From Siphonodentalium dalli (lineage: Eukaryota; Mollusca; Scaphopoda; Gadilida; Siphonodentaliidae): 64,000 bases of DNA. Below are positions 1 to 11,785 of this stretch, one piece after another. The notes beneath the pieces are model-generated. The model made no database searches, was not told the DNA's origin, and worked only from the letters and a program-made list of their open reading frames with translations. A program made the position numbers and the translations under genes. Position 1 is the first letter of the stretch. Each line of letters opens with the position of its first letter. The stretch lies in contig CP136063.1 in NCBI GenBank assembly GCA_032622095.1, positions 7,541,814 through 7,605,813 of the forward strand, in the 5' to 3' direction.

Positions 1-1190
1 AAATAGTGCGAAAACCCTGTGCCAACGCATTCTCTTACATGTACGAGGCTCCCTAGTCCCTATATAAGAGAAGGCACTGGCACATGATCTTTAATACTGC
101 AACAGTGCAGCTCCCATCATTAAAAGGTTAAACAGATATTGCAGGAAAAATACAAATATTCACGAAAATGCTTAAATTTCCAGGTTGTGTGGTTAAATCT
201 ATGAGTTTAGAACTTGATATTTTGCACTTTTGTTGTAGAAACAGTGTTAAGCAACAGCCATATTGCAGGGATGTAGAGACACTTGTGGGGAAGGGTCAGT
301 TAGAATATGCCAACGTGTGGCCCCGCATATGTGTTACTGGCCGCTAGTTTATGACATACTTACATACGTCGCGTAAGGATAACAATTTGTATTTGACGGA
401 TCGTGCGATCATTACGCCATTGCACTCGTCCGATATGCGGACAACAGTAACTCGCGCATGCGATTTTGTGTATATATTCCATACCAAGCGTGCTATATTG
501 ATATCGTGTCAAGTGCGAGCGACATACAGTATATGGCAATAGTTTGACAATCCGTTAGTGGTATACTATGTTTAATCGTGGATAATTTTTAATTTCTCAT
601 TGCGTTCAAGAGTTGGGATAAGTCGATATTCCGGAAGGGGCGCTCACATGGTTGTGACATTGATCAATGTACCCTGGCATATGGACTGAACATTGCTTTG
701 TGAGGTGAGGTGCGCCCACATGGTTGCAACGTTGGTCAACACATCCTGGTATATGTTGACTGAAAATAGCTTTATTGACGTAGTAGCGCAGTGTACACAG
801 TACTGATGTAGGAACGCACTACACACAAACAAATAAAGCCTTAACGTTGTGACATAGCCTGTAATTGGGTACAATATTCTCGACTCTGGTATGACTGAAT
901 GTGGGTGATTATGTGCATGCCTGCGTCGCGTAAGGATAACACTTATGGTATTGACTGAACGTGCTGTCCTTACACATTGCAATCATTTCGATATACTGAC
1001 ACCAGTAACACACGCGTGCGATTTTGTGTATATATCCCAAATATTCATATAGTGTCAAATGCGTTCACATGCTTGCGACATACACTATGACATGGGTCTG
1101 TCAATCCGTTAATGTCACTATGTTCAATCGTGGTTAGTTCTTAATGCCACAATGTGTTCTTGAGTTGGGATATGCATGGGACGAGCACCA
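1..1190. repeat. Family A dispersed repeat, copy 1
   Basis: About 0.9 kb of sequence reappears, diverged, at 6480-6950, 6955-8400 and 8400-9400. Shared landmarks are the degenerate palindrome near 10-80, the TGCAACAGTGCAGCTCCCA block near 100, GCGTCGCGTAAGGATAACA near 370 and 913, and the CGATATTCCGGAAGGGG block near 625. The segment after ~905 restarts the middle of the unit, so the family may be arranged in partial tandem. Short ORFs here differ between copies and carry stops, so I read none as coding. The family is not one I recognise. Confidence 0.7.
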
Positions 1191-1239
1191 ATGTGAACAG
1201 TGTCGCACAAAATAACACCTCTTCGAAAGTTATATTTGA

Positions 1240-1420
1240 ACACGCGAGAAGAAATGTCATTATTTCCCTGTATCTGTGTAAGCAATTTCGTCGACTAATT
1301 TCGATACCGGAATAAATCAAAAGCGGTTATTATTATAAATGTATTTTGGACCGCAAACTGCCATAAGGAATTAATCTACGTGGGCTTTATTACGTTTACG
1401 TATGGTCATATTATTGTTTT
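1240..1420. repeat. Direct repeat shared with 9740-9955
   Basis: This block, from the CACCTCTTCGAAAGTT motif to the ACGTGGGCTTTATTACGTTT motif, is closely matched at 9740-9955 in the same orientation. Both copies follow family A sequence, so it may be the right flank of a larger family A unit. Confidence 0.65.
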
Positions 1421-2480
1421 AAGTATTGGTTTACTACCCGTGACCCACATGCATGTTGGCTGTGAAAGACCGATCAGTCTATTTTATCCAGACCATGTCA
1501 TTATAAGCCCACGTAGGGCTGGGCCGAAGGCCCTGCCCGTAGAGGGCTCTGAGTGTACTGGGCGCACACACGCGACGCTGTGAGAGCTGAATTGCAATGC
1601 CGTTCCTTTGAAAATTTGTTTTCTAAAAGTAGATGACCTTTGACATGCCCTATTGCACTCTTGTTATCGTCTTTCCGAGTCACCTATGTAGCGATTGGAT
1701 GATTGTGTTTGTCTTAACGAAACATAATGAACGATGCTCACAGGTGGTTGTTAGGCAAATGATGCTATTCAAACAAGTGAAAAATCACCACCTCGGATTA
1801 TTATTTCCACGAGTTATCAACTACAACACACACGGGGGGCAGAAAAAAACTGCTTACATTATGTTATACAATGTGAGTACATGTACATGATCAGTATCGA
1901 ATGTAGGGTGTACCATTGTACGCCTTGTTTGACAACGAATGTAACAAATTCACCAGGCGAGGGCAGACTGACTCTTGACCGTTGACTATAACTTAGTTCT
2001 AACTTCTCAGTGACCAAGTCATAATTCCACGATTCACTCTTGCGACAATTTTCGAAATTACAATTTGAACGAATCAAGCATCTACCTCATTTGTGATCAT
2101 ACTTGTGAGTACTATGTACACAGCGACAACATTAATTTATGAACATAGTTTTGTCAAAGATGTCATTAACTGCGACCAGAAATTATTTAGACACAACGGA
2201 AGCTGATATAAGTCTTGCATTGTTGACTTGTCGAATGATAGAACACTGACACAGTAACGGCGACGATAAAATGGCTTTTACGGTGATAATCCTGATGAGA
2301 AAGTACGCAACAATACAATAAGTATGCCGTACACTGCAGTGACTACACTGACTACAGTACAATGACGTTTATTAATATAACAGTTTGTTTTGAAACTTGT
2401 CAGAGTAAACTGGTAAACTGTAGCAGTGTAGACCCTGTATACATCTGTATTGAGACTCTGATCGGCCATTCTTTGACCCT
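1380..2480. repeat. Inverted copy of the 49390-50430 repeat
   Basis: Read on the opposite strand, this ~1.1 kb aligns with 49390-50430. Matched landmarks are the AGTGACTACACTGACTAC block (2336 here, near 49405 there), the GATCATGTACATGTACTC block (near 1880 and 50005) and the GCCTAACAAC/GTTGTTAGGC block (near 1750 and 50135). Many small indels separate the copies, so the duplication is old. No ORF is conserved between them. Confidence 0.7.
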
Positions 2481-2760
2481 ATCTTAAGCTCATACCTTTT
2501 CTATTTACAGGCAATAAAGACTCCTGGTTCCAGATTCTGATTGGTTCTCTTCTTATGTTGACAATAAAGACAAGATTCCACCAAACGTTCCGAAATCCAC
2601 ACCTTGCTGTGCTAAATAAAAGACATTTATCATTTGTCAATTTTGCGCAAACGCAATTTATTTCCTGGTTACGTTCGTTTGAATTTCTGTTCCAGCATGT
2701 CAAATTGTTGTCATGCGCAGTGCTATCGTTCAAATTGCACCGGATATCGGAGATACTATA
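2443..2760. repeat. Extra direct copy of the 2827-4863 element terminus
   Basis: This stretch matches 2796-3070 in the same orientation, sharing TGTATTGAGACTCTGAT, CTCATACCTTTTCTATTTAC and GGTTCTCTTCTTATG, but is more diverged. Three copies of the terminus therefore exist within 2.4 kb: this one, the left arm and the inverted right arm. It may be the relic of an earlier insertion or a tandem terminus. Confidence 0.65.
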
Positions 2761-2826
2761 TACCTAGACCCTGTTGAGTCACAATACATGATATACATCT
2801 GTATTGAGACTCTGATTACCTACTAT

Positions 2827-4863
2827 CATTTTCTATCTGAGGCTCATACCTTTTCTATTTACAGGCGATAAAGGACTCATGGCGCCAGATTCTGCTTGGT
2901 TCTCTTCTTATGGTGACAATAAAGACAAGATTCCACCAAAAGTTCCGAAATCCGCACCTTCATGAGCTAAAATAAAGACATTTGTCATTTGTGCAAAATG
3001 TCTGTTTCATTAAAATCATTTCCTGTTTACAAATAAGCACATGTCTGTCATGCGCAGTGACATGGTTTCATAATGGTTAATAAAACGTGTACTCCGCCCC
3101 CGACACCGACTCGGGGGGGGGGGGATGTATAGACGGAAGATAAATGATAAAAAATAATTCTTTTGCTAAATTATATGCTACTTTGCCAATTTATTACATA
3201 TGTAATAAAAATATTACGGACAAGATTACTAACATACTTTTTAATAGCATTTTTGCTTCGAAAATAAACTATTTAGCCGGAATGAGAAAAGTGTAGCCGA
3301 GTTGCTTTATTATCCAATTCTACGAAATGTTGTATAATACTTTTAACAAGTTGTAGAAATATATTGGTGATATGAAGTAATTGTTTTATTCAGAGAAGCA
3401 TAATCAGTTCTCACATTTGTCGTGGTGTCAAAAAATATAATCTATAGGCCTACTCCGCCCCCGACTCGGGAAATTGTGTAGCCTACTCGGAAGATATATG
3501 ATACAATTGCATCACTATTCGTATATACTATATTATTTCAATAAACTATAAGTCAACAAAGTCATAGTTATAACAATGTTAACTTCATTTAAACAATACA
3601 AATGATTCTCCTATTACAATAAATTGTCGCCTACATCCAATAAAACGGACGACCAGAGGATGGTGCTTGCATCTGTTATAGGGGAAAAACCAGGACAACG
3701 CAAAATATAACAAAACGGCTTCCACGAAGTCTGCTGGTCCCACGCCCAGATAAAGGACGAGGATAGTTAAAATGAACACTGAATAGACACCGAATGAAAA
3801 ACCCCGACGTTGGCTGCATGCTGCGTCGGAGGAGGAGTATACTGTCCACTTTTTAATGTTAGTCACAGTAGTGAAACAAACGATCTTTATTTATACCATA
3901 TATATCATGCAGGCATAGACTAACACGGAATGCTCTTTTCCAAAGCAAATTTGTTTAGGTGTAAAATGTTCTCACATTACCGAAACAAACGCTAATTATA
4001 CTAACCTATTTAGTGATACTTTAGTGATAATATGGCCATATTTATAATGTTGATAAATAGGCCTAATTAACATGCAAGTTTTGAGAAAATTTTACTATAC
4101 AGTTGACAGTGGTTACCATTATTCTGTTGCAGTAAATCGATTCTGATAACTAAAGCTTATTTTTAAGAAATGTTGTTGTTGTTGTATATACGCAATACGA
4201 AAGCAAACCTTATGCGCATTAGAATGCAAACACTGTTCGCGCAGAGCTATCAACGCGCGCCGGTGTGATTATGACATTTTTTGACACCACGACAAATGTG
4301 AGAACTCATTAAGCTTCTCTGAATAAAACAATTACTTCATATCACCAATATATTTCTACAACTTGTTAAAAGTATTATACAACATTTAGTAGAATTGGAT
4401 AATAAAGCAACTCAGCTACACTTCTTCTTATTCCGGCTAGTGTATATTCGAAGCAAAAATGCTATTAAAAAGTATGTTAGTAATTTTTTTCCGTAATAGT
4501 TTTATTACATATATAATAAATTGGCAAAGTAGCATATAATTTAGCAAAAGAATTTTTTTTTTCATATATCTTCCGTTTATACATTTTCCCCAGGTCGGAT
4601 TCGGGGGCGGAGTACACGTTTTATTAACCAATATGAAACCATGCCACTGCGCATGACAGACATGTGCTTATTTGTAAACAGGAAATGATTTTAATGAAAC
4701 AGACAACAATGTCTTTATTTTAGCTCATGGAGGTGCGGATTTCGGAACTTTTGGTGGAATCTTGTCTTTATTGTCACCATAAGAAGAGAACCAAGCAGAA
4801 TCTGGCGCCAGGAGTCCTTTATCGCCTGTAAATAGAAAAGGTATGAGCCTCAGATACAAAATG
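2827..4863. mobile_element. ~2-kb element with ~600-bp terminal inverted repeats
   Basis: Positions 2827-3441 and 4272-4863 are near-identical inverted copies of each other, sharing the GAGGCTCATACC, TGGCGCCAG, CGTGTACTCCGCCCCCGA and GACACCACGACAAATGTG blocks. They enclose ~830 bp. Terminal repeats this long on a 2-kb body suggest a foldback-type or non-autonomous DNA transposon. A third GC-rich CTCCGCCCCCGACTCGGG box lies just inside the left arm at 3449. I see no clear target-site duplication. Confidence 0.7.
3585..3866 (-). CDS. Small hypothetical ORF inside the 2-kb TIR element
   Basis: An uninterrupted 93-codon ORF occupies the non-repeated centre of the 2827-4863 element. The predicted product has a hydrophobic stretch (about residues 28-60, VYSVFILTILVLYLGVG onward) compatible with one or two membrane segments, and then a basic CRRQF stretch. 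I recognise no family. The length is not far above chance for AT-rich DNA, and the hydrophobicity may simply reflect T-rich codons. Position is the only argument that it belongs to the element. Confidence 0.15.
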   Translation of the reverse strand: MTNIKKWTVYSSSDAACSQRRGFSFGVYSVFILTILVLYLGVGPADFVEAVLLYFALSWFFPYNRCKHHPLVVRFIGCRRQFIVIGESFVLFK

Positions 4864-6480
4864 TACACAAGCAATCCGAAACTCAAAAGAGTGTAAATCT
4901 TTCGAGTTTCCCCGGAACTACTATATACCGAGACCAACCAATAACAAACGCTAACTACCGAGAACAAGTCTAAATTTGATAATTAAGTCATAATAATGTT
5001 TAATTATAGTGAATGTATCAGTCTTAAGTGGATATTAGACCATGTTTGGAATTTAAAATGGCATATATTATGGGTATACCGATAACTTGAAACATCATTT
5101 ACATTGTTGTACTCGGTATATAGTTCAAACTGCTCGGCATACAAAAGGACTGTTAGTCGTTCCTTTTATTTAACAGTTCAAACTCTCTGAAAAGAAGCCA
5201 TAGTACTTATAATGCAGCATACACTTGATCAATTGATTAGTTGTGCAACCACACTTGTTAAAATCATTTCTGTATTGTGTTTGTATTGTTGTATACTTAA
5301 AGTGTTTTATTTTCTATTTTCAGGGATATTTTGGATCTACATCCTGCTTATCACACATCAACTATATCAACTATCAGAAGTTCAACTCTGTGATCTGACA
5401 TTTACTGGTTCTGAATACATTTTGAAAAGGCATCAGACAATTTACTTGGACAGGTGTAAAATTAAAATTCACAATCAGAGATTAAATGGAACTGTTGTAT
5501 CGTGACTATGATGACACACATGTCAAATCAATATTTTCTGTGGGCTCTCGTTGTGGAATGTTCTTCACACCCAAAGACAATATCAACATCAAGGACACAA
5601 ACTGTTAATAACTTGCTATTTCAGCTTCCCTATAATACTACTAGTAGAAGGAAATGATGAGAAAACAGGATAACAGAAAATACCGCCATCATACCGGTTG
5701 GTATTTTTTCATTCTTGCCACATTTGTCATGTTCCAGGGGTTAGCGTGTGCAATAAAAAGAGGACCTACAACGACTCCCCAGTTTATACCGAGTCCAGAA
5801 AATTAGATCTGGACGAGCCTTTGTTGAGGTCCAGACCTAATGTAGTGGACGAGTTTTGTATATTTCGCTATAGCCTATACTCTGGGACGAGTTATATATT
5901 ATATTTATTACATGATCTAAAGCCTCGACAAAACCTACTTAAATCAACACATGGGACGCTAAACTAACATCGGCTTCTATAATACATGCGATGACTTTTC
6001 ATGTAAATGTGCGTTGTTTGAGCATGTAACAAAATAGTTCCAGATAAATAAAGACACTTTGATGTATTTAATGGTGTATATATAATGACATAACTTTTCA
6101 AACTATTCATGATAATAGCTGGCTGGAAAAATATTGGAAGGCATAATATACGATGAATGTGATATGAAGGTTACATATATATCAATGAAGAATGTGCCTT
6201 TTAATGCTTTCCTTATACTTCAAATACGAGTGACTCTCACTTTGGTGTGGAACGTTAGTTGAAAAAAAATTAAATTAATTAGTACATGTATTTATTACTT
6301 GTATATGTTAATCGTAAATTTGCGAGTCTAGAGTGGATAATGTTATACCAATATTTACTATAATTTTGCCTTACATACATAAGGGTACATGAACTATTAT
6401 AGCTTTATAAGATCATGAAACACGACTACAAACAGCAATTGTTATGTTCTATTAGACACTCCGAGAAAGAACATACATCG
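4864..6480. other. Mostly unique AT-rich DNA, no confident gene
   Basis: ORFs of 97 codons (5212-5505) and 89 codons (5698-5967) on the plus strand lack recognisable motifs, good start context or neighbours that would support them. No repeat shared with the rest of the window was seen. Confidence 0.4.
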
Positions 6481-6950
6481 GTGCTATGGGCCCAATTTAT
6501 GAAACTCCTGCGATCCCATAAGAATAACACATGAGGTATTTCACTGTTCGTGCAAAAAATGTACTATCTTTGCGCATTTGCACTCGTATGGTAAACTGAC
6601 GACAGGAACAACCACAATCACTTGTGTGTATATATTTCATAGTGGTAGGAAGTTCAATGGTGGCTATAACTTAATTTCACAATGCGTTCCATAGTTGGGT
6701 AGTTCGATATTCCAGAAGGGACCCCCATATGGTTGCGACATTGATCAACTCATCCTAGAATATAGACTGAAAGTCCTTTATCGATGTACCAGCTCAGTGT
6801 GAAAATGAGTGGTGTGAGAGCGCAATTAAATATGTAATACGGCCTTAGAATTGTGACATAACCAGTAATTGTGTCCAGCTACCTGTTATTAGAGTTTTGA
6901 TGCTGACGGTGCTTGGTGTCTATTAAATTTAACAATTTCATGACTTGAGT
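6480..6950. repeat. Family A repeat, partial copy
   Basis: It contains diverged versions of the family A middle section, including the CGATATTCCAGAAGGGAC block near 6710, CATATGGTTGCGACATTGATC near 6727 and the GTAATTGTGTCCAG block near 6868. Confidence 0.6.
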
Positions 6951-7173
6951 TTCCTGAAATATTACGAAAACCCTGTGTCAACGCATTATCTTACATATAC
7001 GAGGATTCCTGTATAAGGGAAGGCACTGGAAGGTGGTCTTTAATGCTGCAACAGTGCAGCTCCCAGAATCAAAAGGTTTAACAAATATTGCAGGAAAAAT
7101 ACAAACAGTCACTAAAATGCTTAACATTTTCAGGTTGTGTGATTAAATCTGAGTTTAAATCGTTATATATAGA

Positions 7174-7318
7174 GGATCTCAAACGAGTTACTATTGTATA
7201 CGGAATTTATCAACCGAGTTCACTAAATTCGATTTGAGCCGAGGTTTATCGAGGCTCAAATAGAATTTAGTGGACGAGGTTGATAAATTACGTATAAAAT
7301 AGTACGAGTTTGAGATAC
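7174..7318. repeat. ~145-bp imperfect palindrome
   Basis: The left half (CTCAAACGAGTTACTATT ... GATTTGAGCC) is the reverse complement, with a few mismatches, of the right half (GGCTCAAATAGAATTTAGTG ... GAGTTTGAGATAC). The short loop is near GAGGTTTATCGA. The structure is typical of a small foldback or MITE-like insertion inside the family A copy. Confidence 0.75.
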
Positions 7319-7494
7319 TTTTTATCACATGATCATATAATCGCTAAAATTTTATCGAAAAAGAACAATAATTAACTGCAGCCAGTTAACTGCGAACTTT
7401 GGCCCAAAGAGCAGCGTGACGTCATTGCACGCGACGATATTACACGTGTCTATTACGCTCGAATATTACACATGAAAATAGTGATAATCGTGTG

Positions 7495-7497
<3 letters not shown>

Positions 7498-7546
<49 letters not shown>
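7498..7546. repeat. (TA)n microsatellite
   Basis: An uninterrupted run of about 24 TA units lies at the right edge of the insert inside the family A copy. Confidence 0.98.
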
Positions 7547-7549
<3 letters not shown>

Positions 7550-8042
7550 ACTTTTATTGAAGAAACTGTTAAGCAACATCCAGAATGCAGGAATGTAGAG
7601 ACACTTGTGGGGAAGGGTCGGTTAGAATATGCCGATCCAGCGTGTGATTAACAGCCCCGCATATGTGTGTTATTGGCCTCTGGTATATGACATACGTGCA
7701 CACGTCGCGTAAGGATAACAATTTGTATTTGACTGATCGTGCGATCATTACACCTTTGCAATCGTTCGATATACTGCAACAGTAACTCTCGCCTGGGATT
7801 TTGTGTATATATTTCGTACCATGCGTGCGATATTGATGTCATGTCAAGTGCGTCAAGTGGTATACTATGTTCAATCGTGGCTAATTCTTAATTTCACATT
7901 GCGTTCTAGAGTTGGGATAAGTCAATATTCCGGAAGGGGTGCTCACATGGTTGCGACATCGATGAAATGATCCTGGCATATGGACTGAACATTGCTTTAT
8001 TGACGTAGTAGCGCAGTGCAAATACGAAATAAAGCCTTAACA

Positions 8043-8333
8043 GTTTGTTTGTTTGTTAGGGTTTATCGTCGATCTAGCCGCTAGGCCACACACGGCGTTG
8101 TCATTTTTACAGGTGGAGGAAATACCACGCAGAGGCTTAATTTCTCTGGAAAATCGTTCCACTGCGTGCAGAAACCACCGACCCCCGGAAAGCAACTGAC
8201 AAACTTGCCCAGATACACGATTCTGGTCACCCTCCCTATGACGGGGTTAGAACCAGCTTCGTCAGCACTGGACAGACTGTGATGGCGTAATGGACCTGGC
8301 ACTCTACCGACTGGACCACCGGGGGCCCATAAT
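8043..8333 (-). mobile_element. tRNA-derived SINE with 9-bp target-site duplication
   Basis: On the minus strand the element opens with a tRNA-like pol III promoter: an A-box-like TGGTCCAGTCGGTAGAGTGC (near 8318-8299) and a B-box GGTTCTAACCCC (near 8254-8243). A ~190-bp non-tRNA body follows, and it ends in an (AAAC)n-type tail at 8043-8057. The direct repeat GCCTTAACA flanks it at 8034-8042 and 8334-8342. The insertion splits a family A sequence that is continuous in copy 1 near 837. Box spacing is longer than in a real tRNA, so this is a SINE and not a tRNA gene. Confidence 0.85.
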
Positions 8334-8399
8334 GCCTTAACATGTTTACATAAGCAGTAATTGTGTACAGTATTCTCGGCTACGTGTATGACTGAATGT

Positions 8400-9400
8400 T
8401 GGTGCTGGTGGTTTTGGTGTCCGTATTAAATCGAAGAGATATGACAATTATCGCAAGAAAAATACAAATGAAGTCACTAAAATGCAGGTGTTATATAGTT
8501 GAATATATGCGTTTTTTTACCTGAAATTGGGCACTTTTATTCAAGAAACAGTGTTAGGCAACATATATATTGAAGGGATATAGAGACATCGGTGGGGAAG
8601 AGTCAGTTAGAATATATCGATCGAGCGTGTGGTAAACAGACCCAACTGCATATTTGTTACTTGTCGATAGTGTGTGATACTCATGAATGCGTCTCTTAAG
8701 GAGAACAATAATGGTTCTTGCCAGATTGTGCTATCCTACGCCATTGAACTCGTCCGATATAGTGTTGTCAGTAACCCACACGCGTAGTTGTGTATATATT
8801 CCATACCAAGCGTGCGACATTGCTATCGTGTCATTAGTGTATCCATATGCTTGCGACATACACTAGTTATGGTAATAGTCTGTACAACCGGTAGTGGTAC
8901 ATTGTATTCAATCGTGGCTACTTAATTTCACATTGCGTTCCCAAGTTTATCAACATATCCTGGTATATATTGACTGAACAATGCTTTACTGACGTAGTAG
9001 CAGTGTACAATTTATTGATGTAGGAACGCTTTGCACACAAATAACGCCTTATAACGGTGTGACATAACCTGTAATTGGGTACAATATTCTCGACTCTGGT
9101 ATGACTTAATTTTGAGAATTATGTCGCGTAAGGATGACACTTAGGGTATTGGCTGAACGTGCTGTCCTTATACATTGCAATCGTTCGATATACTGATACC
9201 AGTAAGACACGCGTCCGGTTTTGTGTATGTATCCCACATATTGATATAGTGTCAAATGCATGCGTTCATATGCTTGCGACATATACTGTGACATGGGTCT
9301 GTCAATCCGTTAATGTCACTATGTTCAATCGTGGTTAGTTCTTAATGGCACACTTGTGTTCTTTAGTTGGGATATGGGACGAGCACCCATATGCTTGCGA
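8400..9400. repeat. Family A repeat, further copies
   Basis: One diverged unit (8400-9110) restarts with GCAGGTG and GGGCACTTTTATTCAAGAAA. A second partial restart follows (9110-9400, with ATTATGTCGCGTAAGGATGAC). Confidence 0.65.
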
Positions 9401-9740
9401 CATGACTCTAACAGACCTTGTTCCTTCAGATTGTAAACTGTACTATACTATATGACGTCACAATGTGCTCACACAATTCCCTCCAACTTATGCAGATAAG
9501 CATTTCCATCTCAGATTTGAATAGTTTGAAATTTTCTGACTATATGACTTAGCAGTGTAGCAACATACCATGAGCTATACAGCACACTCTGTAATCACTC
9601 CACATGCAGTGCCGAATTTCAAGACAACTTGGAGCATGTTGTAATGTAATTTTATTATATCTCCACGCTGTCAAGCAGACCAGATCTTCGGTGTTACTAG
9701 TAAACAAATCGAGTAGATACCATGTTGTGAAAATGTCAAC
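9400..9740. other. No feature seen
   Basis: AT-rich sequence without shared repeats, long ORFs or structure that I can support. Confidence 0.4.
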
Positions 9741-9955
9741 AGTGTCGCACGAAAGAACACCTCTTCGAAAGTTCTATTTGAGCACAGGAAGAAATGTCAT
9801 TATTTCCCTTTATCTTTGTCACAGCAATTTCGTCGACTAATTTCGATATCGGTATAATTCAAAAGCGGTAATAATTATAAATGTATTTTGGATCGCAAAC
9901 TGCCAGATTTAATCTACGTGGGCTTTATTACGTTTACGTATTGTCATATTACATG
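9740..9955. repeat. Direct repeat shared with 1240-1420
   Basis: This is the second copy of the block containing CACCTCTTCGAAAGTT, CAATTTCGTCGACTAATTTC and ACGTGGGCTTTATTACG. Confidence 0.65.
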
Positions 9956-11100
9956 TATATCGATTTGTAGTTCATCCAGACCTGCTTAAGATGTCTGACT
10001 TATTATGTGTATACGGTTCAATCCCATCTGCAATAAATCACAAACCTTTGTGATCAATCTCAAACATGTTTTGCGTTAAATTGTAAACTATAATCAACAA
10101 GTAGTGTTAGAGTTATCGTAAAGATGCTTGAGATTTGTCAACAAAGGTTTGCGAGTTATCGCAAAGGTGTTTGTGATTATTCGCAAAGTCGTTTTGTGAT
10201 TTATCGCAAAGATTTCCTCCCCTCATCACAAACGCATGCTGGCTGTGAATGACCGATTGGTCTATTTTAGCCCGACCGGGCAATTATAGATTCATAGGTT
10301 ATTCACTCAGACCTGTTTAAAATGTCTGATTTATAATGTTTACACACAAATTAAGAAATTTGGACGATTATTTCAGACAAATTTTACTCCACGTGCAGGC
10401 AACAGGTCAGGGAAATGTCTGATTTATAATGTTTGCAGAAGCCCATTAGCGCCAAAAAAACCTTTGCGACAAATCTCAAACATCTTTGCGATAAATCGCA
10501 AAATATAATCACCCAGTTAGTAGTCTGAGAGTTATCGTAAAGATGTTTGAGAATTATCGTTAAGGTTTGCGAGTTATCGCCAAGGTGTTTTGTGATTTAT
10601 CGCAAAAGGTTTGCTCCACTTATCCCACATGCATGCTGGCTGTGAAAGACCGATCGGTCTATTTTAGCCCAACCGTGCTATTATTGATCGATTGGTGGTT
10701 TACCCAGACCTGTTGAAGATGTCTGATTTATATTTATATTTATAAGGTTCATTCCCATTAGTGCCAATTCATAAAAATATATCTGCGATAAATCACAAAC
10801 CATTGCGATTAATCGATAACCTTTGTGATCAATCTAAAACCTTAGCACTAAATCGCATATATTTATTGCAAAGTAGTTTGCGATTGGCAAAGGTTTGCGA
10901 TTTATCGCAAGGTAGTTTTTTATTTATTGGGCTTTTATAGACCGATTAATGTTTCACCCAGACCTGTTAAAGATGTTTGATTTATAATGTTTACTTTAAT
11001 CTTATTGCACACACATTAAGAAATTTGGCCGATTATTTTAGACATTCAGACCAATTTGACTCCACATGCAGGGAACAATTCAGGGAAATCCTGAAATCGA
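9955..11100. repeat. Self-complementary minisatellite within ~400-bp diverged units
   Basis: Clusters of short alternating inverted motifs, TTTGCGAT/TTATCGCAAAG and their complements, occur at about 10030-10215, 10460-10615 and 10780-10925. They are separated by a spacer carrying CATGCTGGCTGTGAA, a GACCGATTGGTC-type palindrome, GGTTTACCCAGACCTGTT and GTCTGATTTATAATGTTTAC. The spacer repeats four times. A single spacer copy lies near 1450-1500. Both levels of repetition are diverged. Confidence 0.75.
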
Positions 11101-11785
11101 GATATGAAACGTTGAATTAGGTACAAAAACACGATCAAGGTTCTATATTAATAAAAGTTATACACGTATAATTCGGATTATTTCATGTTTAGCTATGCAA
11201 GGGAGTCCATGTAACTAATAACAGATATCGAAGAACTTCGATCGTGGATTTGTAATTAATTCGATGTTTGAACGCCGGAGAATCATTTGGAATATAGCAT
11301 GCCACATTGTTAAATTTGCTTGTTATCTGGGCAGTTTCTCCACATAGTACCTATATGTTTGGTTTTATGGAGTACCAAATTGCTCGGTAATATGCATAGT
11401 ACCTAAATACTTCAGAGTACCTGTCTTGATATTTGGTACTTCAGATAATAGAATGGGCGTGTCAAGAAAGCGTGTGTGCGTGTATTTCCTGGCACTTCAT
11501 ATCGTGTGCGTCATGGCTTGACATAAATACGGGGTGGGTTTTATATGCATAATGCCCGGATAGGTACTGCATAGTACTCCAGAAAACCTACATACAGATA
11601 CTCCAGAATACCTAAATATTACTCTAGAGTACGTATTGTTTTAAGAGTGTATATGTTCATCAAACGACTTATGTTATCCGAACAGGCAAAATATTCGACA
11701 GTGTTGTGTATTTAGTATCGAAAAGGTTCAATTAATATAACCTGACCAAATCAATCGACACTAATTAGTTATTACTGGTATCATT
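11100..11785. other. No gene; degenerate AGTACCT motifs
   Basis: Between 11345 and 11635 the motifs AGTACCTA, GAGTACC and TACTCCAGA recur in both orientations, as in a decayed minisatellite. No other feature was seen. Confidence 0.4.

Larger units (their letters stand above)
6955..8400. repeat. Family A repeat, copy interrupted by a hairpin, (TA)n and a SINE
   Basis: The sequence is collinear with 1-900: ACGAAAACCCTGTGTCAACG at 6963 and the CGCGTAAGGATAACAAT block near 7706. The copy was opened by an inverted-repeat insert plus microsatellite at about 7174-7546 and by a SINE at 8043-8333, giving a relative order of events: family A first, then the inserts. Confidence 0.7.

Noticed and set aside
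8081-8302. 73-codon minus-strand ORF
   Set aside because: It lies entirely inside the SINE, which is a pol III-type non-coding element.
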